Positions 35,991-47,545 of a stretch of DNA of 64,000 nucleotides are shown one piece after another. Under the pieces are notes generated by a model that did not search any database, was not told the DNA's origin, and saw nothing but the letters and a program-made list of their open reading frames with translations. A program made the position numbers and the translations under genes. The stretch is taken from assembly GCF_022682495.2 (NCBI RefSeq), contig NC_071388.1, positions 11,809,171 through 11,873,170 of the forward strand, written 5' to 3'. Origin of the DNA: Desmodus rotundus. Taxonomy: Eukaryota; Chordata; Mammalia; Chiroptera; Phyllostomidae. The first letter of the stretch is position 1; every line of letters begins with the position of its first letter.

Positions 35991-36129
35991 AGAGAAGCCA
36001 CAGTAAGTTTTAGCTGCAATTTTGAGGTTCTATTCTGATCCAACATTCCTTTGTTTCTAGGCCCAGCTCACTAGACGCTGGGTAAATCCAAAATTCTCGG
36101 ATCATTGTAGCCTCTCATTATACATAAAA

Positions 36130-36560
36130 TCATGACATTCGGGGGTGTGTGCGGCAAACAGCAAGGGTTGTTGCCAAGCGCATATTCCCAAGCAATTTCT
36201 TAAATGACACGGATTGATTTCTGGATTCGGGAGATGGAAGTTGCCAAGTCAACCTTTGAGGCACTCCAAGTTCAATACCTGACCCAGCTAATTCATAAGT
36301 GTTACTATTTTTAATGTAACAATGCTGGGGTGAGCAGCTTTTTAACGGCTTCTTACAGTTTTTGCAAGGCAGCAATAATGAGAGCAGAGCGGTTTCTAGG
36401 TTCCGGGCCATGTTTGCAGGAGGCTTCAGCAAGGATTTCTTCTCTCTAGGGCTGCAGCCGCGTCTCCGCTCCGGCAGTGGTACAGGTCTCATCTGAGTCA
36501 TAATAGTGGGATTTCCAAAGGGAAATCTCAGCTTTGTAGTACTGGATTTGATACTTATCA
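36130..36560. other. Possible conserved non-coding sequence
   Basis: Unique sequence with more balanced composition than its flanks and scattered CpGs. It is open over 143 codons on the minus strand (36130-36561) without any motif that I recognise. The mix fits a regulatory element better than a gene, but only by appearance. Confidence 0.25.
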
Positions 36561-37014
36561 AGCTGCTTGGATGTCATTTTATCAACTTCATTTTGTGTGT
36601 GTTTATTAAAGCATTACTAACTTCACAATTTACCTTTGCTGTCTTTTTTTTTTCAAATCTTTCAAAAATTTTCTATCTTTTAAGAGTTAATTTTTTTCCA
36701 TAAAAGAATTTATGATAAGTCAGTTTGGTCTAATTTTCCCCATGAGAAATGATGTGACTATGGCCTATGGCAGCTAAAAGAAAGCAAAAGTTGTCGTAGG
36801 TAACGTGGCCTATCTACTGATTTAATTTTAGCTGAATAAAACTATAAATAAAATTTGAGTTTCTATCTAAATTAGGAAAGGAAATGAATCAGACAACTAA
36901 GACAAACTTGGGTCTGAGAAAATTCAGGAAGTGAGAAACAAATCTATTTCAATTCTTATTGTTTTTTGAAACAATATGTTCCTTCCCACTTTGGACTTGT
37001 ATCAGTCTCAAAAA

Positions 37015-37041
37015 AAACCCAACCCCCCCCCCCCACACACA
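37015..37041. repeat. Homopolymeric C run with CA tail
   Basis: AAACCCAACCCCC... then CACACAC. A low-complexity run; its length may be unreliable in assembly. Confidence 0.85.
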
Positions 37042-39240
37042 ATAGCCTTTCATATTGAAGAGTTTAAGACAAAAGCATGGTCCATTTGAAGATTTTTCAT
37101 GAGTATATGTTCATTTCTGCACCTGCGGTGAGTTCTTGAGTGCGGAGCAATGGGCAGAGAGCTGACCCCACTAACGCAGAAGTCAAGAACTCAGTCCCAA
37201 CTTTGTCAAGGACATGTGTGGTTTCCTGTGCAGAACCCACCCTGGATTTGCTACCCACATCAGAAAGCAGTCACTTGTGCTTCAGGGTATAAAACCCTAA
37301 TTACCAGAGCTATTATTTCCTAATTAACAAGCCTTTATTTTCTTTCTAATTTTTGTCTCAATAGAGCAATCCTGCTCACAAAATGTGTAGTCCATTTTTA
37401 ATATTTTATTAAACTACAGAGGATAATTATTTCTTCAAAACCACACCACCGCCCAAAACACAGTGATGCCATCTCTTTACAATCATTTTCTTTAATTTAG
37501 TGTGACTTGGTTCTTCTCTACAGTAGCAATTTGTTTCTTAAAATAACAGTGGAGCCAGAGCGATCCTTTCATAGGATCAAACTCAAAAATAATTTCGTAT
37601 CTTTACTAGCTGGCCTTCCTTTTGAACCTTGTGTTGTCCTACGTGGTTCCTGCAGGACGTTAGAAAAATAACCCTGGTCCTAATGAGAAAACAAGTCTCC
37701 AAAGCATTATTTGGAGACAGTCCTCCCCTGAGCAGTATTTATACATGACAGAGTTCCATTGTCTTATGTCATTATTCATGATCTCAAACTGTCTGTTCTA
37801 ATTTCCAAGAAATGCTGAGCAAAAGGAGGGTTGCAAACTCAGGAAGAAGTTTTTCCCTTTTGAATGCAAATGGAATTGTAGCTGGAAACGTGGCTGATTA
37901 GATAAACATCACTTGTTTACTCGTGAATATCTATAAATTCTGCTGAGCAGCCTCTGTGACAAAAACGAAAAGGTACAATTTGGGCAAAGGTTAATCATAA
38001 GAAATTCTCCTGATACAATGAAAAATGTTAGAGAATGTTGTTTTCTTGTCAGTTTCATATTAAACCTGGTGCTTTCAATGTCAGCTCTGAAAAGGACATG
38101 CATACATCTTGCAAAATAAGTATTGAATCATTATTATATATGCATTATATATGTGCATATATAATGTTTGAAGAAAAATAAGGTTGCATTGTATATGGGA
38201 AATGAGATTATATGTTATATTTTTTTCTATAGCAAATAAAGAGCATGTTAGGATATCTGTAACAGTATTACTACTTATGATGTCCAATGCTACAGAATAG
38301 GGTATTTGTATAATTTCAGGAGATAGTATTATCAGACTATTAAAAACACTGGGGAAGAGCTGATCAACATCTTGCTTTTTGAAGAATTTCAACGGGAAAA
38401 ACAATAGTTTTGAAGAAATTTTAATGAGTCAAAACATACTTCAGGGATTCGTTCTTTAATTCTATATCTGAAGAATTGATCTATTGGTATTCTTGTTGTT
38501 GTGAGTTGACTTGTATGCAGGAATTAATTTTAGTTACATGCATCTCTTTGGGGAAAGGGTAAGGAAAGCTTATATTGTTTAGTCATTTTACGCAGAGCTA
38601 TGTGGTGTTATATTCTTACCTGTCCTCACCTCTAACTGTTCAAACCATTGATGGCCTCCAGTGCTTAGTGCATTGAAAAGAAAGGCAGTAGAGTAAGCAC
38701 ATCACCCTTCATATGCAGGTCTGCGCTCCCCACGACAGGTACATTCTCCAGGCTTGAGGAGGGCAAGATTTATTTTAAACCCTATTCAACGACGAGAGCA
38801 GTCTAGTACCTGGCATTAGAACCCAGTCATGCCAGGAAAGCTCTCACTCAGCTTCAGCACTGTCTGAAACATTTCTGCTCACCACATCCAAAGAAAGGGG
38901 AAAAAAGTCACTGCTTTATATAATGCTGATTTATAATTTTTTAAAATCTGAATATAAAAAGAAACCATAAAAACTGTATATGTATGTATTCACTGGACAT
39001 TTAGCTCTTCTGTGAATGAAACAGAAAGTTCTCAGGCTTCTTAAAACCTACCCGGCCAGATTTCGCATTCCTGAGAACCTTCTGCCATTTTGTACAATAG
39101 CCTTGAGCTGTGTTCTCCTTCTCCGTCTGATCCCCAAAGGAGAACTTTTCTCTGTTGTTTTCCATCATCCTCTGCCTTGCATTTCCACAACAATGCACCA
39201 CAATATCTCTTTATGGGTTTGTTTGGCCCACTCTAGCGTG
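37042..39240. other. Unique DNA with no recognised gene
   Basis: No gene is seen. A short fragment near 37545-37620 ('ggagccagagcgatcctttc') may be L2. A perfect 24-bp hairpin lies at 38143-38166. Confidence 0.45.
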
Positions 39241-39248
39241 GGTTTTTT

Positions 39249-39296
39249 TTAAATCTTTTTTCTTTCTTTTAAAAAAAATTATGTGTTGATCTTAGA

Positions 39297-39335
<39 letters not shown>

Positions 39336-39469
39336 AAACACAGATTTGTTATTCTACTTATTTATGCATTCATTGGTTGATTCTTTTATGTCCCATGACC
39401 AGGGGTCAAACCCACAACTTTGCATATTGGGACCATGCTCTAACCAACTGAGCTACCCAGCCAGGGCTA
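39249..39469 (-). mobile_element. Ves-type SINE with expanded GA repeat
   Basis: On the minus strand the element begins GCCCTGGCTGGGTAGCTCAG (39468 downward), with a tRNA-like A box, a B box (GGGTTTGACCC near 39413-39403), and a tail with a pure GA/CT run at 39297-39332. Flanking sequences 'cactctagcgtggg' (39229-39242) and 'cactgtaggctttt' (39471-39484) could be a worn target duplication. The head resembles tRNA more closely than the Ves copies at 11518 and 55996, so it may be a distinct subfamily. Confidence 0.85.
39297..39332. repeat. (GA)n microsatellite in SINE tail
   Basis: GA dinucleotide run of about 17 units with one GT interruption, grown from the CT-rich tail of the SINE. Confidence 0.95.
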
Positions 39470-39484
39470 CACTGTAGGCTTTTC

Positions 39485-41085
39485 AAGAGGTATGATTGTG
39501 GCTTATTTTTTTTTCTTTGCATCTCCAGACAGATAATGTCTAGGGTATAAAAAGCCAATTATAATTGTTTGTGGATCAATCTATGAAGGAAAGAATTATC
39601 AATACTATTCTCTCACCTCTAACAAAACACTTGATATCTACCTGAGAGGGTTTTTACATGTTCTATTCTGTATTATAACATTAATATATAAGAAAAAGAT
39701 TCTTAGAAATGATAGTAATGGCAATGTTTTATTAGGAATGTTGCTTGTAATCAATTGAAGTTATTAAAACTTTTTAAAATACCGTGTAAACAATGCAGAC
39801 ACAGACACACCCACAAGCGACTTCAGTAGTAGCAGGGTGGCTGCCGGAGCTGCTCAGAGACGTCTGGTGTATTCAAATGCTTAAAGTCAGGAATTGTTGA
39901 AAAGGTGGTGAAAGTGGAAAGCCCTTTGTTACTCCTAATGGTGCTAAAGCATTTCTATCCCGATAGATGGTTGGTAAAGTGATGGTCTGGAAGTTCACTG
40001 AAGACACTGTCCTCCTATCTTCATATCTACCATTGACTTTGTGCCTAATGATTCATCAGCATAAATTAAATCCAAGGGAAATCGAACTGGGTAAAACTAG
40101 TATTAGATGGTCATGTGAGTCACTGCTGACATCTGGACACCCTATGTCCCTGCGTCCTTTACTTCCCTTTCTTCCCCGGATGTGAACAAGTCATGGAAGT
40201 TCACAGCTACTGATCCCTGCTGTGACATTCACCTTTTTCTTCCACCCTCAACGACAGTGGTACCCTGAACTATCCTTCTTATTGATTCTTTGCACACCCA
40301 AATTATAATTCTTAGTCAGTTCGTAATAAAGACCATCTCCTCACTGAGAGATTCTGGTGAGTGAGGACCCTGGAATCAGGAAAGAAAGCCCTTCCACCTT
40401 GAGTGTCTCTCTTGCTCCCTCTGATGACAATTTTTTTACATTTTGGCAGCTATTTAAAGGCCCTAGACTTTTTTTTTTTTTCCTGAGAGCAGACAATGAA
40501 GGTGAATGGGGAACTAGAAGGCAATAAATTGATAGCTGGTGCAAGCACCATGTTGCCAGGAACAGGTGTTCATTGAAGGATCTTTTTAAAATGCCATTTA
40601 TGTACTTGTTTTCTGAATAAGAATTTATAATAATACAGAGATATATGGTATTATTTATGTCTGAACACTTATGAAAAACTGTACGTAAGACTGAAAGCTG
40701 GGAAGCACGTCCTTCAGTGAGTGGCATGAGGGGGCGAAGGCCAGCCAGACTTTATAAAGGGCAGTGGTTCTAATATTGACAGTTGTTACCTCACATAGCA
40801 CGATCCCCAGGTACAAAATAGGCTTCGGCCGTGGTAGGTAGGTATCCAGGCCCGTTTCTCTCTGGCTCTCTTGGCCTTTCCGTCCTCCATGTGTGGTCTG
40901 TACCCTCGGGATACTCGTGTGGCCGCCCTGTCCCAAACTCCAAGTCACAGACATAAAATACTCAGAGGAAGAAAAGGGTATGGCCTTTCTCACAGGGGAG
41001 AAAACCTTACCTAATGGGATCCAGTGTACATATATTCGTGTTGATTGCTCATATGTATGTTTTGTTTGTCGGAACTAGCAAAGGA
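39485..41085. other. Unique DNA with no recognised feature
   Basis: No gene or repeat family is recognised. Confidence 0.5.
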
Positions 41086-41089
41086 AACC

Positions 41090-41143
41090 TGGCTACATGA
41101 CTGGCATAGCCAAATGTGGCTAAATGACTGGCATAGCCAAATC
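41090..41143. repeat. 27-bp tandem duplication
   Basis: Two head-to-tail copies, 41090-41116 and 41117-41143, that differ at two of 27 positions. Each contains 'atgactggcatagccaaat'. Confidence 0.95.
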
Positions 41144-41379
41144 AAGATTCCGTCTCCACCTCTCCTCCATGCTTCAAAGCAGCCCAATATGTGCAAATGC
41201 ATGGCGGAGAAGCTAGAAAATGTATCCCCATCTATTATGGAGGAAAGGCAGCTCAAATACTATATTGTGCTACCCCAAATGAAGACTTTATTAGTGCACA
41301 GAGTGGAGGTTGTTCTGACCAACAGCCATGCTCCTCTTCTACAGTAAAATAACTGGCCACAAGACTACAAGGCTAAAAA

Positions 41380-41772
41380 TTCCCTGCCTCCCAGACAAGC
41401 TGGGCCTGGTGGTTGTGTGACTGAATTCTGGCCATTCGTGATAAAAGTAGAAGTGGTATGAGTAAGTTTTGAGGAGTTTTCCTAAAGAGAGTGACCTGTC
41501 TATCTCCTATTATTTTCCTCCCCTCTGATAGAGAAGGGTGACATGATGGATGGAGTTGGAGCAACCATCTCGTACCATGAGGTGCAAACTGATTAAGATC
41601 ACAAAGCAAACAATAGACATTTCTTGCTTCTTCATTAATGTGCAGCCTCCACAATGTCTAGGCTGTGAACAGTCTGCATTTCTGGGGGTAAAAAGAAGTA
41701 AAATTCTGCAACATTTAGGCCACATTATTTGGAGTTTGCTGGCTTTGACTTCCAAATCTAATCCTAATTAAT
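41380..41772 (+). mobile_element. Old MaLR/ERVL-type LTR
   Basis: The layout is that of an ancient LTR: 'ctgaattctggccattcgtg' near 41423, 'gttggagcaaccatctcgta' near 41556, and a 3' end with 'aggccacattatttggagtt' near 41718, finishing at 'atctaatcctaatta'. Subfamily is uncertain. Confidence 0.55.
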
Positions 41773-42464
41773 GTGTGTGAATATACTAATAAGAAGCCAA
41801 GAAGTCAGCTCTATTTAGAGAACACAAATCTTTGGTATCTCTTTGCAACTTACAGTTGAAGATTTTATTCACTATACACATACTAAATGTTTGGTCACCT
41901 TGATTTATTGGTGAAATAAAAAAAAACCAACAATTCTTATGGGAAAGCAGTATTATCTTAAGTAATACTTGTTCCAGGAATCTGTGATGCAATGTTAAAT
42001 ATTTCTGATTATCACTCTATAAGGTCATATTTGAAAGTTGGGAAAAATATCTGCTGTTTCTTACCAATGAAAATGTTCTAATCTCAATGCAGTTAAGTAG
42101 TGCATTGCACAAGTAATCTTTTTCTTGATGATTTTATTCTTCGGGTACCTTTCCTTGAACAGGCTCAGTGTTGACTTTGGTCCTGGTTGCCGCATAGCTT
42201 ACTTATTAATTAGACTAAGCCATATAGGCATCAGCTTTTAAATTAACTGTAGTAAATCATTGAATAATAGTTAAATAGCTATTGATTTTCATCTATAAGC
42301 AATAATGTGAATTTAGTAAATTTGTATTCCTTCAAAATTTTCAAGATTGATGTAAAAGCAGGTTTCGGTTATTCCTATATCATCCATATATAATAGAATT
42401 CTGGTTATGGGATCATGCACTTTAATATTTTAGTGGGGAACAATTGCTCAGTACTTAGTGTTAT

Positions 42465-42517
42465 ATGTCTGGATTTAATTTAACATGGGTATGTCTGGAT
42501 TTCCATTTAACATGGAA
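42465..42517. repeat. 26-bp imperfect tandem duplication
   Basis: 'atgtctggatttaattta' is repeated as 'atgtctggatttccattta', each followed by ACATGG. Confidence 0.9.
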
Positions 42518-42884
42518 ATTATTTCTTCTTTTTAAAATATTTAATAAAATTCTCTGGTTTAAATCAGTATGTCTTGTCACTATTAGAGTTTTCAAGAAAT
42601 AAGAAAAATACGTCACAATTTTCAAATGTCAGCCCAATTATGTTAATATTATTAAATAGTCACAAACCACCTGCACAAATAATAGGAGACCAGCTAGGCT
42701 AGCCAGACGCATCCAGTGGAAGTGCCTTGTACTTTCTGGGTTTTATCAGGCAACCCTGAGTCCAGACCTCTTAATCAACTTAACCATTCTGATTAGGCAC
42801 TGTGACCTAGCCAGTTTCTTCATATTTTTAGATTAAAATGCTTTAGATTAACTTACAAAAAGGAAGTGAATTATCACTTATTCA

Positions 42885-43010
42885 ATAATGCACACCAGGT
42901 ATTGTCGTATGTGGAATTTTCAGACACGATGTTTCCGTCCGGATCGTAACCTTATGTAATAGTCCCCGGCATCCCTGTTTGCTCACAGCAAATACCAAAG
43001 TCTGCAGAGA
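42885..43010 (-). mobile_element. Possible MIR SINE
   Basis: 'caccaggtattgtcgtatgt', 'gatcgtaaccttatgtaata' and 'atccctgtttgctcacag' align in order with reverse-complement MIR, but with many differences. Confidence 0.4.
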
Positions 43011-43439
43011 GAGAGAGCAGTAAACTTGGAGTCCAAAATCTTTTTATTTCTGAAGAAAGAATCACTCATTGGCTTTGGGGTTCTACTCGCTCTTTGTCAC
43101 TCTTCTATGTGCCTTGGGAAACTAGCATTTATAAAAGTAATCAGTGGCTTCCTTTTTCTTTGGCACCTGATGGGATCAGCTAGTGGGAGTTATGAGCAGG
43201 TGATTAGGGAGACTGGCCTCAAGTCATAATAACATACCATGCAAAACCATGTGTAGGGCAGGAAAAGCAGTAATAATGTTAGTGGAGTGTGTAGGAAAGG
43301 AAAGCGTAAGGGTATATTTACCCTTGGGTTCACACTGATGAGGGTTAGGTGTTGATATATCAAAAGTTCTCTTGAAGTTACTGCATTTAACAGGGTGGAA
43401 CATAATTGTATATTCATATTATTTATGATAGAATAGTGT

Positions 43440-43880
43440 GATTAAAAAGTAAGTGGTCTCATGGAGCCTTTTTATAGAAGATGTAGGGTAGACCTCCATA
43501 AATACTAGTAAATATGATTGCAAGTTATGATAAATGTTTTCAAGAAAAGCTATGAATGAAATGAGCAACTAAAACAGGGATTTGATTTGGAGGGAGGAGT
43601 GAAAGTTAGCTATTCCCTAGCAAGTCTCATTTATCCCGAGGCCACTATAATGAGTATTCTTGGTTAACTAGAAGCGGGAAGGACCGTATTCAAGAGGGTC
43701 AAAGACAATAGAGATGAAGGGGAAAACTGTAGTAGGTTCAGACATTAAAGGTATAAACAGAAAAGAGATCATGTAGATGTATTTTGGTGGGTGAATGTAG
43801 GGAAAATAGTTCAGTTTTATAAAACAAAATTTAGATACACAGGCCTAGAGTTTTAAAAGAGAGGGAGAATCCATATACAG
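43440..43880 (-). mobile_element. L2-like LINE fragment
   Basis: Purine-rich sequence with 'agggtcaaagacaatagaga' and 'agagatcatgtagatgtatt', similar to the reverse complement of L2 3' regions. The boundaries are approximate. Confidence 0.4.
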
Positions 43881-43899
43881 ATTACAGAGAATTATTATA

Positions 43900-46560
43900 T
43901 TAAGCAACAGATCCCAAAACCAGGATGCATATTCTAAATTTTATTGCAAAATCTTTGACAAAACAGTTGTAAAGCTTTTGAGAAGCTTAATGTTTATCTC
44001 TCTAACATTCCCAGAATAAAGCCTTAAGCAGGACCCTACTGAGACTGAAACGTTTGGTCTTTTCACTGTGAGCAGCAGAATCAACGTTGCTCAATCTCCA
44101 TTCCAGCATTCAGGATAAGCTGTGACAGCCGGCAGATCAGATACGCTGGTCTGTTTGATCCTGCCATACTTTCCAGAGCCAAACCTGCCCAACGCGCTCT
44201 AAAGATTTACTCTGGGTTCCGCAGTATTTGGCACCTCTCTACACAGTAGCGAACTCCTAAATTTGCAGAAATACACAATCCCGTGGGTGGCCCCATCTGC
44301 ATGTTCAAACTGGAGTTAATATCCCCAGAATTCTTTGAAGCCCTGACTTTAATAACATAAACAAAGAAGGGAAGATATCAGTAGTTGCGACCAATAAAAT
44401 ATAACTTAATTTAAAAATCACAAGAGAAGTTAGTGTGTTTTAAGTGAATATGCAATGAAAATAAACACATGAAGATAACTGAGCAAAGTCATCCAAATTA
44501 CTGTCTCTGTTATTATCGAATACAGTAAACACCTGCAGGCATACTCATTGCACATGTGTACACAGACACACAAACAGTGTTCTAAGACGAGGCTTGCAGC
44601 AGTCCTGGGTGGAGCCCGGTCAAGGAGAGGAGAATTGGGTAGAGTGGGGGGATGGAAGACTTAAGAATTAGATTGGCTCATGAATTGAGTCAGGACCTAA
44701 GGAGCCAGAGCTAATGGAGGTTACTAGTTTGAGGTTTAATACAAGTAAATGCTTGGGGTAGCTGACTTTGGCAGGCAGGAGGGAGGTCCGATATAGATAA
44801 AGGCTGTTCAGACAGTCAGTGAGCCTCTGCAAGTAAAGTTGGGTTTTCACTCATGCAACAAATCACAGATGATTATCATAAGGTAGCAGAGTGCCAGCCA
44901 CCAAATGTAAGTATAGGATTAGGACTTTGGTACTGGGAGGAAATCAGAAGAAGAAGATATTTGGACCCAAGCTCACAGTGTATGACAAAAGACCAGGACA
45001 CAAAAGTGAGGTGTGAGGTGCAGATCCCATCTCTGGAAAGAGGTATTAGTACAAGTATTGGACTCCAGCAAAGGTCGATGCAACAGCATCACCAAAGATG
45101 AAGTGTGAAGTTAAGGTCTTCATTTGACTCCTGAATGGCCATAGCATTCCTCATCCGGATAGAGGAGAACCAAGACTATAAGTGAGAGTCCAGTGATTTA
45201 GCCGAGAATAAAGCAGTCTCTGGAGATTGGGTGTCATTCTGAATCTAACTGGTAGCTTATGTTAGAGTGACCAGAAAGTAAAATATACAAGGACATGATC
45301 ACTTTACTTACTAACCAGTTTTCATAGATAGGTATATAGTAATGAATATGCATATAGATGTACAGGTATATGCTTTTATATCTAACCTATTTGATTACAT
45401 GTAAAGCATTTATCACAGTCTCGCAGATATTCACTATTATTATTATATAACTAATATTAAAAATGTCTCTAACAGTAATTTTTAATGGTTATGAGTAATG
45501 TCCTCCTTGGCTCCACCCCTGATGCCAAGATTCCATTTAAATTGGCACATGACTGGCGATTAGTGTCTCAGCCAACATTACTGGGTGGCGAGAGTTTTTA
45601 AATGGCGTGTGAATGTGAACACCGAGTGGATAAAAAAAAACCCAAAACCCCAAAACAACAGAAAATTATGATTCTTGCTTAGACATAAGTTCTCAATAGT
45701 TTTAAGAACTTGTGTTTTTAGATAATAATCAAATTGTAAAAAAATAAATCACTTGTATACATTTCTAGTTTCATTGTTATAGTGGAGAATACGTGTTTAT
45801 TAAACCCCTCCAGGATAGCTTTTCAGTTGGGTGGGTCATGTGGCTTAGCAGTGACCAATGAGTGCCCAGGGAAGGGGTAGAAATGAAGTTTGATGCTTAC
45901 AAGCCCATACATATTTCCAAGTGATCCCTCACTTGCATTTGCACTCACCAGCTATATGGCGTGAATGTAAGGGTATAGAACAAAGGATGAAAGACACCTA
46001 AAACTCTAAATTTCCACTTGGAGGGGAGACTCCCAGAAGAGTTGTTTAATCTGAAGAATAGGCTCTGTTCTGGACTATTAGGTGAGCAAGAAATAATCTT
46101 TCATCTCGTTAAGCTAGTGAAATAGTGAGGTTGCTCTGCCTAGTTTTGTCTCTAAAAGTCTTACATTTTATGTTCATCTACACTTAAGAAGGCATAGAAT
46201 TTTAAATGTTGTTTTAAAATGTCCAGTAACATTGGGATGTAAAAGATCTTACAGTACCTTAGTGGTCTATGTTTAAGTGCCTTAAAACTGAAGGTTTTTT
46301 TCATTTTTCTTTTTGTGTAAATAACACCAGGAAAATATTACAAGAGCAATTGAACCTAAAATCTTTATTACATCTAAATTCTCAGTGAACATACCGTGTA
46401 TAAATTATTTTAATGAGAACAATTCATCACTTTGTATTTGAAGTGGCTTTCAAGTCAACAGTTACACCAAATAAACTGGCTATAAATTCTGAGTGACCAA
46501 GTAGGAAACATCTTAAAGTTACAATTTCTAAAAAAATTATAGCATGCAGAAATTTGTTAT
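43900..46560. other. Unique DNA with no recognised feature
   Basis: No gene or repeat family is recognised. The segment at 44090-44330 has scattered CpGs and low-repeat appearance and may be conserved, but this cannot be judged from one sequence. Confidence 0.45.
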
Positions 46561-46574
46561 TTAATACAAATGCC

Positions 46575-47165
46575 AAAAGAAAAATGATAGACTGAGGAAA
46601 ACGTTGCAACACATGAAAAACAAATGATAAATATTACCAGTATAGAGACTTTCTATAAATTGTTGAGAGACACAAATAATGAATAGAAAAATAGGGCAAA
46701 GGATGTTTGCCACTAGCCAGCAAAAGAAAGGAAATGCCTCAAATGGGTGGAGACATAAAATTTCAAAAGTAGTCTAAGAATTAAGTGGATTTGGTGATAT
46801 CATTCTTTCCCCATCTCTACCTTAAAAAAAATTAAGGTTTTTTTTTCCAGAGCCAGAATGCTACCTTTTAAATACAATGGTAGTAGTATTTAATGATTTA
46901 TGGTGATAAAGATTTATTGGCAAAACATGGAAACATGGAAATATACTTAGTACTCATCAGTATGGTAGGGATTGAGGAAATTACGGGGCATCTTGATTAT
47001 ATAGCTTAAATAACTACAACAATAAGCTGTCAATGTGTAATGTGGAGGCACGATCATAATTTATATGAATGAGTAAACAAAAATAAACATACAGAGAAAA
47101 GTGCATAACATAATCCTATCTTTGTAAAACCTAACGCGAAACAAACATCGAAAACCTTGCAAGGG
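46575..47165 (+). mobile_element. Old L1M fragment, ORF2 end and 3' part
   Basis: 'aatagggcaaaggatgtttg' near 46690 and 'aaaagaaaggaaatgcctca' near 46722 match the L1 ORF2 end. The part from 46890 ('gatttattggcaaaacatgg', then 'ataacataatcctatctttg' near 47106) fits an L1M 3' UTR. No intact frame is left. Confidence 0.55.
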
Positions 47166-47180
47166 CGTGTATGTATGCAC

Positions 47181-47545
47181 ATTCGTTCAACCCACGGTCA
47201 TTCAAAATCTCCTATGTTCCAAGCAGTGTTGGAACATATCAGGAAAACAAAAAGGAACAAGGCTAAATGGGAAAATCTTACATTCTAATGGGGAGAGACA
47301 GACATTAACAACAAAGATAGTGAGAGTAGAATGCAGGGTGTATTAGAAGGGGGCGTGTACCATGCTTTAAAGAAAACAGAGCAACACAAAGGGGATGTGG
47401 AGTTGGAGGAAAGGTAAGTTGTTATTTTGAAGCCAGTGATGGGGATTCATTTCAGATCACAGTCCCTTACAGGGATGGAGGCTTGGCAGATTTTGAGACA
47501 GGAGAACTAGGCAAGGCAAAGCCTGATCAGTAAAGCTATGAGAGC
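47181..47545 (-). mobile_element. L2 LINE, 3' end
   Basis: 'ttcaacccacggtcattcaa', 'cttacattctaatggggaga' and 'gacagacattaacaacaaag' are in the expected order for reverse-complement L2, followed by the purine-rich upstream part. Confidence 0.78.

Noticed and set aside
39400..39469. Possible tRNA gene on the minus strand
   Set aside because: The A and B boxes belong to the head of a Ves-type SINE; there is no proper cloverleaf and the SINE body follows.
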